Source: Cyclaneusma minus (lineage: Eukaryota > Ascomycota > Leotiomycetes > Marthamycetales > Marthamycetaceae). Taken from it: DNA of 64,000 nucleotides. How positions within the stretch are numbered: the first letter of the stretch is position 1; each line of letters starts with the position of its first letter. The notes under the pieces are model-generated. The model saw nothing but the letters and a program-made list of their open reading frames with translations, ran no database searches and was not told the DNA's origin. Where the stretch lies: NCBI GenBank assembly GCA_037179335.1, contig JAKZHN010000023.1, positions 186,001-250,000 on the forward strand, read 5' to 3'. Position numbers and translations under genes: made by a program. This document shows positions 21,213 to 32,162 of the stretch, one piece after another.

Positions 21213-22257
21213 TGTCGCGGAAGCTTCGGATGGACTGGTGGAGAGCTCCACTGTGGGAATCGGGAAGTCAGGCGCGGTCTTGGGGATTGCAGGACTTTGT
21301 GGTCGCTGGCGCAGGGACGGGTTGGCGGCACTGCTGCGAAAAGGACGTAATTAGTGATGAACAGTTCCAGGAAGGAGAGCAAAGCGAGGGGAATTACCCC
21401 GAGGACTTGCTCAAGGATACCGAGACCTTCTCGGAAAGTAGCCGAAAACGGTGGAGCAGAGAAAAGTCGAGCGCAGTGCTGATTTTGAATTTCTAGTGGT
21501 GGTAACTTCGAGAATGGCTTGGAGGCAAGATCCGAGAAGTAGCCGCTCGAAGACGAGCTAGTCGAGCGTTCGGATCACAACAGGTGGGTGAGCCCTGGCT
21601 ATCGCAAGGTTGTCTGTAATAGCTGTTGATGTGGTCTAGGGGAGCTGCAGCTGCAGCTGCAGCTCCCTTATGAAGCTATTCCCGGCCTTGGCGCTCTCAG
21701 TGAGCTAAGGCCACTTTGTCTCGCTGACTATACAGACGAGTCGAGGCTCAGGTATTCCCATTAGACCTCCTTTCGGAATGATTTTTTGAAAGCTGACTGC
21801 GAAAGCAAGATGTAGCCCGAGCCTCTGATGTGGGCTTCCTTTCTGAAAATCTTTATGACGATCTCGGAGAGACTTACAAAGCGAAATGAAGCTAGTAAGG
21901 TTTTTGCGCAGGTCTAGCTCTGGTTGTACTTCCCAGAGACGCTCTATCTACAAATCCCGGAATACCTGGGGCTTATGACATACTTCAGCTGGGTGATATG
22001 GTGCGAGAGGTCGTCAGGTGCTGAAGAGCAAGCAGACGAGCCAAGCAAGCAGGGTAGAGAAGGACGAAAGGGACAGGCAAGTTTGGAAGATATCAGTGAC
22101 ATCGATTGGCTTAGAAACACGTGGAGTCGCCACGATTATACGAGATTTACCAAGACAAGTCACTTGTTCAAGGGAAGTCAGCTGTATTTATTCTCTAAAC
22201 TTGCAAGGCAGGTTGTATCCAGCCGAATCCTCCACGATATTATAATCTTGTGCCCGG
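21213..22257. other. Intergenic, leader of gene A
   Basis: The first 130 bp beside gene A carry a leader-intron acceptor and branch-like ACTAAT. A 28-bp palindrome lies at 21,640-21,667. No other gene is supported, although short frames occur at 21.9-22.3 kb. Confidence 0.4.
21640..21667. repeat. Perfect 28-bp palindrome
   Basis: Both strands read GGGAGCTGCAGCTG, a CAG/CTG-rich self-complementary run. It could form a short hairpin or be a slippage product. Confidence 0.8.
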
Positions 22258-23007
22258 TCATTCCAGATCTCTTTCGTCCCTGATAAAGGACAGCATGCCA
22301 GAGAAGCCCATAGTCTTGAGCTCGTCCAACAGCTCCTGGGTGCTGTTGTGGTGCTCAGAGAGCTGGATGTTCTCGACAGGGGTATCATCTTGTGCAGCAC
22401 TACCGGCAGCCTTCTTTGCAGCATTACCGGTATCCTCCATTGCAGCAGCGCCAGTCATATCGACATCCTCCTCCTTTGCAGCAGCTTCACTCACAACTCC
22501 AGTCGACTTCACTCCCGAATCACCAGAATTGCCATCCGTTCCAGCCACAGCACCACCATCACCAGTGGTCTGGGCTTCCAAGCCACCAGAATTGGTATCC
22601 TGAGCACCAGTGAAAGAAAACTGGCCCAGAGAATTAGCCAAGTTTCTCTGGCTGCCGACGATATCCATGTCCTCAAGACCAGAGAGCATGCTGGTCTGGG
22701 CTGCGGTGATTGTGGCGTTGAGATTGGCCACGCTCTGCGCCATGTCTCCATCGAATTGAGGCAGAGATGTGGCGTAATGGAGCTTCATCTTGTAGGATAT
22801 CGGCAAGTACTGGTAATCTTCGAGACAGACTTTGGCGGCGGCGGCGTCCTCGACGCGCAAGAAGTTCACAAAGGCGGTGAAGTTTTGGCGGTTTCGAGTG
22901 GCCTCGACGACCTGGCCGAATTGCGCGAAAAGGTTCTTGAATTGTTCATTCGACATCTCTGGGGCCACGCGGCGGACACCCAGCTTGGTTGAAAGTTGGG
23001 AGGACAT
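22258..23007 (-). CDS. RRM-like family protein B (local RRM/GFSGML family)
   Basis: 249 aa. The start at 23,007 (CACCATGTCC) follows a leader intron with GTAAGTATC donor near 23,092 and TTTGCGCAG acceptor near 23,026. An RRM-like domain covers about 8-85: RRVAPEMSNEQFKNLF, AQFGQVVEATRN, FTAFVNFLRVEDAAAA, LEDYQYLPISYKM. A Gly/Thr/Ala-rich linker follows, then an acidic EEDVDMTGAA segment. The C-terminal signature (about 210-249) reads VENIQLSEHHNSTQELLDEL then GFSGMLSFIRDERD. Paralogous to genes A and C. No known family is recognised; intact and probably functional. Confidence 0.8.
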   Translation of the reverse strand: MSSQLSTKLGVRRVAPEMSNEQFKNLFAQFGQVVEATRNRQNFTAFVNFLRVEDAAAAKVCLEDYQYLPISYKMKLHYATSLPQFDGDMAQSVANLNATITAAQTSMLSGLEDMDIVGSQRNLANSLGQFSFTGAQDTNSGGLEAQTTGDGGAVAGTDGNSGDSGVKSTGVVSEAAAKEEDVDMTGAAAMEDTGNAAKKAAGSAAQDDTPVENIQLSEHHNSTQELLDELKTMGFSGMLSFIRDERDLE

Positions 23008-23547
23008 GGTGAGGGTGGAGTTGAGCTGCGCAAAGGAACTGTTAGAGGCACTGGTATGCTTTAGTTGATAGAGATACTTACAAAGCAGGAATGAAGCAAG
23101 GACCGGCAAAGGGGACAGACAGATCTGGTGAAGCTGAGGAGGACAATGGTTAAAAATGCTGCGCCTCTGGCTTGTTTTGGTAGAAAGAGATACTTACGAA
23201 GTAGCGGGGCAATTGAAACCGACAGAAGGAGAGGCAGGACTGGTGAAGCTGGTTAGGGAGCGCTGTTGGTGGGTGGTCGAGAAGAGCGCAAAGAAGGCAG
23301 AGCAGATCTGGCTCTTGGTGTGGGTGTACCGGATGAGGAGCAGTAAGTAAAGCAGGCCGCTCGCTGTGAGGCAGAAAGCGGTAAAATTTGACCGGAGAGA
23401 AGATATCACAAATAGAGTCAATGTTTCTCCGGTACTGAGAAGAATATGTTTTTTTAGGGTAAACAAGCCCAGTTGAGATCTGAGTCCTACAACAACAGAG
23501 ATGAGAAGCAAAAATTGAGAATGAGGGGGAAACAAATAACAAATACA

Positions 23548-23735
23548 AGAAAAAAAAAAGTGCAAAAAGATCGGATACCCCATGATGGTATTCGACCCCC
23601 CACCAGTAAACTGGTTTGATTTGGCCACAGATATTACTTTTAGTTGGGGTTACTCCTGCGTACCCAGCCCTGCCAAGTAGGGAGTCTTCTACCACTCCAA
23701 CTGAGCCATGGTCCGGTAATACTGATATGATATCT
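23548..23735 (-). repeat. tRNA-like Pol III-type element, copy 1
   Basis: Reading leftward: TATA-like CATATATGAAAAAG (about 23,745), an A-box match TGGCTCAGTTGG (23697-23708), conserved CTCCCTACTTGGCAGGG and TACGCAGGAGTAACCCC, a B-box-like GGGTCGAATACC (about 23,587-23,599), then a T10 run near 23,550. Box spacing (about 100 nt) is too long for an ordinary tRNA. This fits a tRNA-derived SINE or an unannotated Pol III RNA gene. Copies 2 and 3 lie at 25.5 and 27.9 kb. Confidence 0.6.
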
Positions 23736-23739
23736 GGTC

Positions 23740-24605
23740 ACACTTTTTCATATATGAGGCTGAGTTCGGTTGTTTACCCTAGCCAGCGCCGCGGTATCAA
23801 ATTCGTCTCCTGTGGTGATTCTTCCCCTTCGAGTTCAGATCTGTTTGGTTTCTCAGCGAATCCTCCGAATTTCCCTCAAGCTCTTACACAATCCATGTAC
23901 TCAGGAAGCTTCTAGTTCTCTCTACGAGCTAAAGAACTTGTAGAAGGCGGATACAATCCTGCTTCATCGGATAGTGGCAAATGGTATTACCGTAGCGACT
24001 AGACTCTTGAGGCATAGGAGACTGATCCCATGATCCCAGTGGCTGTCAATTTACAAGATGATCCAGCGTCTGCGTGCGTATCCTCTGCGACGCTTTGAGA
24101 TGGTCGCTGAGAACCCCACCCGGATTCCTTACTGTTTTGGTCATCTCTTTGAACCTGGCTCAATGGAGGAGACTGGCGAATGGATTGTAAATTGCTCACT
24201 ATCAAGGAAAGGGGTCATTATCAGCCCTTAAATCAGTTTCACAGGTCGTGAATCTGCCTCCTATTGTTTAGATTCGATCGAAACTGCGCAATCACTGAGT
24301 CGTCCCCATAACATTCCGCTATTCGACCTCCACGGACCTTACCTCGCGACCAAATCTCAAGATCTGAGGCCCTACGATCCTTGCGTAGTTCTTACACCAT
24401 CCTCTGTCTTCAAGGCTAGGTCAACTGTTAAGCATTCAACCAGCAGTTCAATTGGGATCAGACACTCCCCAGTCCATCACTTCACTCCCGGTAACTTTCC
24501 TCCTTTTCTTGGGATTGCTCGTTACTAACATCCTTTTCGCAGCGCACACCATCTCAACCTCTCACTTTGCTTACCTGCAACCCTGCCACCAAGACCAGCG
24601 TCACG
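23740..24605. other. Upstream region and leader of gene C
   Basis: No separate gene is supported. The last 70 bp form the leader of gene C, after an intron whose 3' end reads ACTAACATCCTTTTCGCAG (ends at 24,542), closely matching that of gene A. Confidence 0.5.
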
Positions 24606-25235
24606 ATGCCACGAAGCTACTCCACCAGCATTCCACCTCAGCCCTCCCTCCGATTCACGAATATCCACCCTTACATGGACTCAGCCTGGTTCCGCGCGCT
24701 TTTCGAGAGTTTCGGTGAAATCCGCTTTGTTTCGCGCATCAGCCCATACTTCTGTGCCTTTGTAAACTTCCGCTGCACTGGAGACGCCGTCAGAGCCAGG
24801 GCTGCGCTCCAAGGATACCGCTACAATATGTTTGCACTCCCCATGGAGATCGTTTTTGCTAGGCCGCCTCTGGAGCCTGAAGACGAGGAAAGCAGACTGA
24901 GGAGGATCTATGATGGTATTATGAGCGCGCGCAACAAGAACAGCAATCCTTCGTCAACCATCTCCGCCGCGGCATCACTAGCTGCATCATCCGCTGGCAC
25001 TCCTTTTCGCACTCCTGCTGACTCACGCAGTGACAATGCCGCTGCATCACCTACCGCCCAACCTGCCGCTCCTGCTGAGCCGTACGACACTGCTCTCGAA
25101 GAGATCCAGCTCTCTGAGAATCACAATAGCACTGTTGAGCTTCTGGACGAGCTGAAATCACTGGGATTTTCTGGCATGTTGGCCTTCATTCTGGACGAGA
25201 GGACATGGATGCCAAACAAGGGGTGTAGGGAATAG
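24606..25235 (+). CDS. RRM-like family protein C (local RRM/GFSGML family)
   Basis: 209 aa from CACGATGCCACG after a leader intron. The RRM-like domain spans about 12-90: SLRFTNIHPYMDSAWF, FESFGEIRFVSRI, FCAFVNFRCTGDAVRA, LQGYRYNMFALPM. A Ser/Ala/Pro linker leads to the signature at about 160-200: LEEIQLSENHNSTVELLDEL then GFSGMLAFILDERTW. It is the only plus-strand member, so it is transcribed divergently from gene B. Intact; function unknown. Confidence 0.78.
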   Translation: MPRSYSTSIPPQPSLRFTNIHPYMDSAWFRALFESFGEIRFVSRISPYFCAFVNFRCTGDAVRARAALQGYRYNMFALPMEIVFARPPLEPEDEESRLRRIYDGIMSARNKNSNPSSTISAAASLAASSAGTPFRTPADSRSDNAAASPTAQPAAPAEPYDTALEEIQLSENHNSTVELLDELKSLGFSGMLAFILDERTWMPNKGCRE

Positions 25236-25449
25236 GGTGGGTTCGAACTATGAAATTGACATCAAACCATGACTGCACAGGTGAAGTGAAAGAAATGTTA
25301 TCATAAAATTGAATAGTGAAGTAAGAGAGTGAAGAGGTTGAGTCTTTCGTTTTATCGGGGAATCGTCCCCAAAAAACGAGTTCACAAAGAGAACATCAGT
25401 GAGTAGTGCACTTCCTCGTCACCGCTAGATGATTCCCGGGCCTGGGGGG

Positions 25450-25645
25450 AAAAGAAAATAAAAAAATAAATAAAAAACTCCAACTGCGCTCCTGGTTGCA
25501 ATTGAATCCCCACCAGTAAACTGATTTGATTCGGCCACAAATATCACTTGTTAGGGTTACCCCTGCGTACCCAGCCCTGCCAAGTAGGGAGTCTTCTACC
25601 ATTCCAACTGAGCCAAGGAGCCCGTGATATTTGATATGCTAACCG
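25450..25645 (-). repeat. tRNA-like Pol III-type element, copy 2
   Basis: A-box TGGCTCAGTTGG at 25604-25615, the shared CTCCCTACTTGGCAGGG and TACGCAGGGGTAACCC blocks, a weakened B-box region (GGGGATTCAATTG near 25,500), and a long T-rich end (25,450-25,477). About 85% similar to copy 1 through the core by eye. It lies 220 bp beyond the stop of gene C, on the opposite strand. Confidence 0.6.
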
Positions 25646-26839
25646 TTCGCATTTCTAATACATAAGGTCCCGAATGTTACTTGCCTTGCGCAACCCCATT
25701 ATTCATCTTCCGATGACCTTTACTTTCTAATCTCCTCTCCCTCCTGCTCCTCCACTCTTTCGACCTTTCGATCATCTCCTGCGTCCTGTTCTTTTACTCC
25801 CCCACTGCCTTGGTCTCCCGCTCTCCCGCTCTCCCATAATCTCGAGAGCTCACCACATCTCTATCAACCTGTCCTCGCGCGATCAAAAAACACCCTCCCA
25901 ACCAGCTCCTCCACCTCTACCAGCGCGCGCATACATCTCCTCGCCCGTATTTTATCCCCATATCTCTGAATTCCGACGTCTCGCGCCATCTCGTGCTACC
26001 TTTCACTGTTCCGCAACCTGCCTCCCATTCCCGCAACACCGACACCACACCATACCACGCCACGCCACGCGGAAAAGTCCCAATGCTGCAGCCTTTACAA
26101 TTCTCTCAATATGAATCAAGCCATCTATCTCGCCTTCCTGTTCTTCTGCTCTCTTGCTCGCTTTGACACTGGAATGCTTCACATATCTTGATTTACGTAC
26201 CTCGCAAGACTTGAAATGCCCTCTTCAACCAATACAATGCCTTGAAAGAAGTCTGGATACGGTCTAAGTATAAGTAAGCGATATTCCAAATGCCCTATCC
26301 AACCAATTCAGTGACATGAACAAAGTCTGGGTACAGTCTAAGAACAGTAAGCGATATTCCTGATCACTTCGGATACTCCCAGTCACTGAATGAATACCTT
26401 CGATACCTTAACCCAGATTACTCTCAATCACTGGCAATGCCCCCAAATGCTTGGAATAGATAAAATTGCCAAGATGGCGAGAATATCCTTGACTAGTCCA
26501 AATATTACTGGTTACTTGGGATATTTCAGAGCACTTGGGGGTACCCCATCACTTGGATACTTTACACTGTTCCCAGGCTTTTGTCGTCCTGCTGTACTTC
26601 AGGATTCCACGCCGCGAAATCTAGATATTATCACACGAGTCCGCGGATATACTCACTTGGTCTCGTTCTCAAACATAAGCAGAGTATGAAATTGACAGGC
26701 CAGATCCATCATTGAGCATATCATTCACATATAAGCACATCAAATACAAGCTAGGCCAAATTCGGTTCACCTCTTTTCAATTTCTAAGGCCATTGGCCCC
26801 AAATTCCAGCTACTTCGAGTCCATATCCCTCTAGCCCTT
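25646..26839. other. Intergenic with a 74-bp tandem pair
   Basis: No supported gene. 26,213-26,287 and 26,288-26,360 are two copies of one unit (AAATGCCCT, CAACCAAT, AAGTCTGG, GTAAGCGATATTCC in order). The rest is pyrimidine-rich sequence at 25.7-26.1 kb without further structure that I can see. Confidence 0.45.
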
Positions 26840-27530
26840 GATGAAGGCCAGTATGCCTTAAAAACCCGAAGGAGCTTCCTCAACCTCAGTTTCCACCTTT
26901 CTGTACGTCCCGGCCACCAACAACTTCACCCAAACCAGTACCCTCACCCATTCCTTCACCCGTTCCTTCACCAGCACCCTGGCCACCACCCTCCACAGAG
27001 AGCTGGCCCAAGGCACTCTCGAGCTCCTGAACGGCGGTGGCGGCAGCGGCAGCGGCAGCAGCACCAGCTTGGCGGTTGTAGTATTCTTGATGAATTCCAG
27101 CTGGCGGCACGACGAATTCGACCTGCATGGGATGCGAATTGTAGTAGAAACAAAAGCCTCGAAAAGCGCTCATGGCGGCGCAAGCGGCGTCGACAGTAGT
27201 GTAATTGACGACTCCGATGAGGTCAAACTCACGCAGTTCGGTGGAAATGAGCTCGCCGAAGGTGCGAATCGGTGTGAAGATCGATCGTTTCGGGCTCTTT
27301 TGGTGGCGGTGCGGGTTTAGGCTTGTCAAAACCGTTGTCCTGGACAAGGTCGTCGTAGTCGAGCAAGTCATCATCAACATCCATGATTTTGGTCGTGATG
27401 GCGTCGAGAATATTGGCGCGAGGTGGGCTTGGGGTGACGCGAAGAGGCATTCGAAGTCTTGAGGAGTAAGCTCGCGCGCGACAGGGCGGCAAAGAATTGA
27501 GGACGTGGGTAATTGAACGGTGGCTGCCAT
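26840..27530 (-). pseudogene. RRM-like family member D, decayed
   Basis: The reading frame from ATG 27,530 (MAATVQLPTSSI), after a TTTAG leader acceptor, shows family features: ELTPQDFECLF, then RTFGELISTELREFD and VVNYTTVDAACAAM, FRGFCFYYNSHPM. About 57 residues separate ECLF from RTFGEL, where relatives have none; a different frame across that insert reads acidic, protein-like sequence (MDVDDDLLDYDDLV). The frame ends at 26,886 in a Gly-rich run without the signature. One frame over, the C-terminus survives as GF, stop, GILAFIKG, stop (about 26,840-26,870). It has thus lost frame and taken a stop inside the signature. Confidence 0.65.
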
Positions 27531-27840
27531 GTTTGAGAATGGTGGAGCTAAAGGGGAATGATTGTTAAATGATAGATTGGCAGGGAGAACTTCGGTTTCA
27601 GGAACTTCCTTCACGATGTCGAACGAGTCGTACTCATGGTCGGCTTCCGCGTACAATGGCAAGTACGCAATCTGGCCGACTTTAGAAGGTCCATCGAAGG
27701 CCTATTCATCCGCGGCTCCAATGGAAGCCTTAATAGATATGGAACTCATTATGACAACGAATGCACAACGTGGACTGATTAACCACGCCGTCCCACGGTC
27801 CCTCCCCACGCAGAGATAGAAAAAAGTGTTGCTTAGGAGT

Positions 27841-28005
27841 TTATATAACATATAAAAAAGCACATCCATTCATCATATTGGTACCATGGCTCAGTGGGAA
27901 CGGTAAGAAACCTCCTACTTAATATGGCTTTGTACGCAGGGGTAACCTCATCAAATAGTACATGTTGCCAAACGAAATCAATACTGTACTAAGACGATTC
28001 CCATC
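27841..28005 (+). repeat. tRNA-like Pol III-type element, copy 3
   Basis: Plus strand: TATA-like CATATAAAAAAGCAC (27,850-27,864), A-box TGGCTCAGTGGG (27887-27898), CCTCCTACTT, then TACGCAGGGGTAACCTCATC. It continues with weakening similarity to about 28,000. More diverged than copies 1 and 2. It lies upstream of gene D, pointing away from it. Confidence 0.5.
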
Positions 28006-28387
28006 TTTATCTCCCAAGCCTGTCTGTTTGTCTCTTGATCATCTGCTGCTTCCCCCTTCGCACCTGACGACGACGTCTCGTGCTGTCGCGCCCACCACGC
28101 ACCAGATATGAAGATTCCCCATTCTATTTTGCCCCATGAATAACTACCGTAGCTATGCATTCCAGCTCAAGTCTCGTGAGGTCCGCTTCTTTTTGATACC
28201 ATGTACAAGAAACTTCTGGGGACGATATCGTGATATGCAACCAACCCAAGACGGAGGCGCCTACCCCAATTGTAATTGATGACGAAGCATGTTTGTCCAA
28301 CAGCCAGGCACTGATAGCCAGGCTTGGTACGTGATGCCCCTGAGCAGCTCCCAAGACTCAGGTATTCGTTATTCGTACAGCACCTCC

Positions 28388-31300
28388 TCAGCTCAACAAC
28401 TCCTTAATATCCTCCAGCCTCTGCATCTTCTTCTCCGCATCACTCATCATCCCCAAAGAAGTCGCACTGAAATCAAATCGTCAGCATTGTCCACACATAC
28501 ACATCATCCTCAAGGTCAGGATCAGTACTCACATAAACTTCTTCCTGTCCTGCACCCTCAACATCCTCTCCTCCACACTCCCCTTCACCACAAACCTCTC
28601 CACCCGCACCTCCCCCGTCTGTCCCATCCGATGCACCCGATCAATAGCCTGCGCCTCAACCGCAAAACTCCACCACGGATCCATCATCCACACCCTCCTC
28701 GCCATCGTCAAATTCAACCCCACACCGCCCGCTCTCAAACTCAGTAACAACACAAGTCCCTTATCAGCAGCTTCGAATTCCCTCAAGACAGCAGCTCTCG
28801 CGGGCTGAGCCATGCTGCCGTCTAAACGCAAAAACGAGATGCCTGCGCGTGTGAGCTCTGGCTCGATGAGCGACAGGAAGGACGTGAATTGGCTAAACAC
28901 CACACTTTTCGTCTGCGGCTCTGCGCGCTTCAACGCCTTCAACCTACTCGTCAGCGCCTCAATCTTCGCACTGCTCGACTGACCCAGTCTCTTCAAACTA
29001 ATCTTCCTCTTCCCATCCTCATCGAGCTCATCATCATCCTGCTTGACGACTTCGAAGATATCACGTGCGTTGATAGGTTCTCGGCAATTGACACAACGCG
29101 GGATCTTGCCCGCAGATGTTTCGTGCTTGATGTAGTCCAGTAGACACTTCTTACAAGCACTGTGCCAACAACCGGTGACAGATTGTTCGACCATGGGCTC
29201 CTCGCAGCAGAATGGACATTCGCTGTCTTCCTCCTCGCGGATCTGCTCGAGTACGTGTGCACCGAATGCATTGCCATCTTTCGAGTCATCAGTAGATGCT
29301 GTGAAGCGCTCAATTAATGCGGCAAGGTCCATGTCGTCAGCCAGCCCATTCGCTGGATCAGCCGCCTCTTTCGCATCTTCCTCATCAGCAACAATATCCT
29401 TATTACGTGTCAGAATCGGATGACAGCAACTCTGCCTCAGTCTCAAGATATTCGCAAAAATACTCGTGTAAGCCTTCATGACCGTGCCCGCTTCCAAATT
29501 GGCATTAAAATTACGCTTCGCTCTCGCGAATATGAAATCGTAGACTTCACGCTCGGGTTCTGAGAGTTCAATTTCCACAATTTCCACGGTCTTGGGCGGC
29601 AAAGGAACGAGGGCTTCACCCGAGGGCGTTTTCATATCTTTGGTTCGACGCAGAACGAGCGGTTCAAGAACAGTCTGCACAACGTCCAGAGCGCGCATGA
29701 AGTCTTTGGATTCAAAGGGCACGGTGATGAAGGTTTTCCAGAAGGAGAAGTTAGACCAGGGCTCGACGCGGAGGAAGCGCACAAGGGAAAACAGGTCTTC
29801 GAGGCGGTTGACGATGGGTGTGCCGGTCAGTACCCAACGATGTTGTGCCGAAAGCTCGTAGCATGCTTTGGCGGTTTTGGATTGGCGGTTCTTGATGTGG
29901 TGCGCTTCGTCGAGGATGATGCGGAAGTAGTTGAGAGAAAAGAGACCCCCATTGGAACCTCGGTCGCCTTTTCGGGCAGCGACTTGGTTGAACTCTGATA
30001 GGACAACCCCATAGCTTGTGATGATAACGTTGGGAGCGGAGGCGGCGTTGGCTTCGCAGCAGAGGGTTCGTAGGTCGGCGGATTTCTCGGCACCGTAATA
30101 GACCATTGTGGTTAAAGTACCATCTTTGGAAGACTTCTCGGCTTCACTCTCCCATTGAGACAATAAAGACATGGGTGCCACCACTAAAGTGGTGCAGGGC
30201 GCGTTTTCAGTCCCAGACTTAGTGGCTGGTGTTCTTGGAAGTTTGAACACTTCCTCTTCATCGTCACTGTTCGGAACTTGGATATCTTGTACACGCTGCC
30301 ACACATCTGACTTGTGGGTATGAACCAAAGACATCATCTCAATCGTCTTGCCCAGCCCCATCTCGTCGGCTAGGATACCGCCGAGACAGTTCTGCTCTTG
30401 CACGGGGAACTCAAGTGACATCTCCCCAGAATAGGGGTTGACGTAGAAATGAGCCTGGTCAATGACTTCTGGGACATCCTTGTCATCCATGTCCTTTGTG
30501 GGCCACTGATACTCTTCCCACAGGGGATGCATAGAAACCTCTTTCTTATCCGTCTTCTCATCCTTTTCTTTAGCCATCATCCAGTGCAGAGCTTGTTTCT
30601 GGTATGGTCTCAAGCTCATTGCAAAAGTACTGGCGGGTTCCGCCTCAGGAGCACTGAAATCGAATGACTGCGCTTTTCGATACAGTGTATCCAGTTGATC
30701 TTGTTCAAGCTCCTTGCCATCCTCGGCCTCGGCTTCCTCGCTTGGTGGCGATGAACCCGGTGGAGATGAGTTTCCAGATGATTTCCCAGAAGCTGCTACT
30801 GATTTCTTGTTGGCTTCCTTGGGTTCCTGCTTTTCGAAGTGTTCGGCGACTTCTGCGGCCTGCAGCAGTCCCTCGCGTTTGTGCTTCGTGGTAGTCTCAG
30901 ATGATCTCGACGGGATCATGTTGATTTCGTCAAACAGCTTCACCAATGCAACCTGACGCAAGCGCAAAGCCTTTTCTTCAGCTGACTCTTTTGCCTCGTA
31001 CAGTTGCTTCTTCCCATCCTCTTCCACCTTGAAACTCCTGCTCTCAAAAGCCGTCCTCAGCAAGGAACATTGCAGTTGAAGGAATATGGTGTCATTAGTC
31101 CTGATCCTCTCAGGGGCATAGACACAAGTCCCTTCAAACTGGCACACTTTCTGATCAATCAGCGTGGAAACCCAGTTGGCAGTCTCTCGTGACAGTCTGC
31201 CGATTTCCTCTCCCCGTGAGTTGGTAAACCTGACAATCACATCGATCCTCTTGCTCGCAGCAGCGCTCACACGAGGTATGGAAACGGGTGTGCTCGAAGG

Positions 31301-31888
31301 TCGACCCCTCTTGGGTTTGGGCGGTGCAGGCGGTAGAATCTTCTGACGTTCGATCTTGACCTTTTCTCCATGCTTGATCAAATTTGCGCCACTCTTTGTT
31401 GCCCAGCCCTCCACTCCAAATGCGCCAATATACCGATACTGGGGCATCGAGTCCAGCTTTTCGACCTCTGGTTCAGGGGTGGCGGCTTTCTTGGGCGCAC
31501 TTTTGCTGGAGGAGCCGTTCTTCGCGAAAGACCCAATCGGCGTATGAATCACGCGCGAAGCTCCTTTTTTGGCAGGACTGACGGCAGTCTTCCATGAACC
31601 GTCGAGATACATATTGACAGCCCGTTCTAAGTCGTTGTTCGACACATCTTGCAATCGCTCGAGAGTGCTGGCGGGTATTTTGGTTCCGACAAAGGCCTCG
31701 AAAGTTTCTTGGTCAAAAGCTGGCTTCGAATCGACTTCGTTCGAACTTCCATTGGTAGTCACATTCTGTTCGGATGGCGACTTTGGTCTCAATGCTTCGT
31801 GGTTCAAAGAGGCGTCGAGGGTGTCATCTGCTTCTGGTTCTTCCTGAAAGAACCTCCGTTTCTTAGCTGGGCGTTCTTGGACACTCAT
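28388..31888 (-). CDS. RAD5: RAD5-type SNF2 translocase / RING ubiquitin ligase
   Basis: Spliced as complement(28388..28466, 28533..31888), 1144 aa. The 66-bp intron restores the terminal LEDIKELLS. Domains in order: a UBA-like N-terminal segment (PASTLERLQDVSNNDLERA), HIRAN (about 150-290, YIGAFGVEGWATKSG), SNF2 N-lobe with Walker A DEMGLGKT (about 513) and DEAH box (about 661), an embedded C3HC4 RING (about 891-933, CPFCCEEPMV to CVNCREPI), and the C-lobe with GGVGLNLTMA and AQAIDRVHRMGQ. In yeast Rad5 polyubiquitinates PCNA and reverses stalled forks in error-free damage tolerance. All key motifs are present and the size fits. Confidence 0.95.
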
Positions 31889-32162
31889 GATGGGCGGCAG
31901 GCGACTGGGAAAGAGGATTTCAATTCAGGATTTACGCAGTGTTGAGTGAAATGCTCTGTAGTAGCCGTCGAATGTTGCGGAATCGGAGCAAGTACTTTGC
32001 GGGTGGACGCGTTCTGTCCATGGGAGGCGACGCGGTCGTGTAAATTGCTAGTGAATACGAATACGAACTCCGTGGTCCGTGCACCAACCACCAAAACAAT
32101 GGTTCGCGATCACGGTGCCTTCATCTTTTGTAAACTGCCTGCTTTGAACTTTCAACTCAAGT

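Noticed and set aside
23587..23710. Ordinary tRNA gene
   Set aside because: A-box and B-box-like sites are present, but no cloverleaf forms: the D-arm is imperfect, no clean anticodon arm with U33 exists, and the box distance is too long even with a usual intron.
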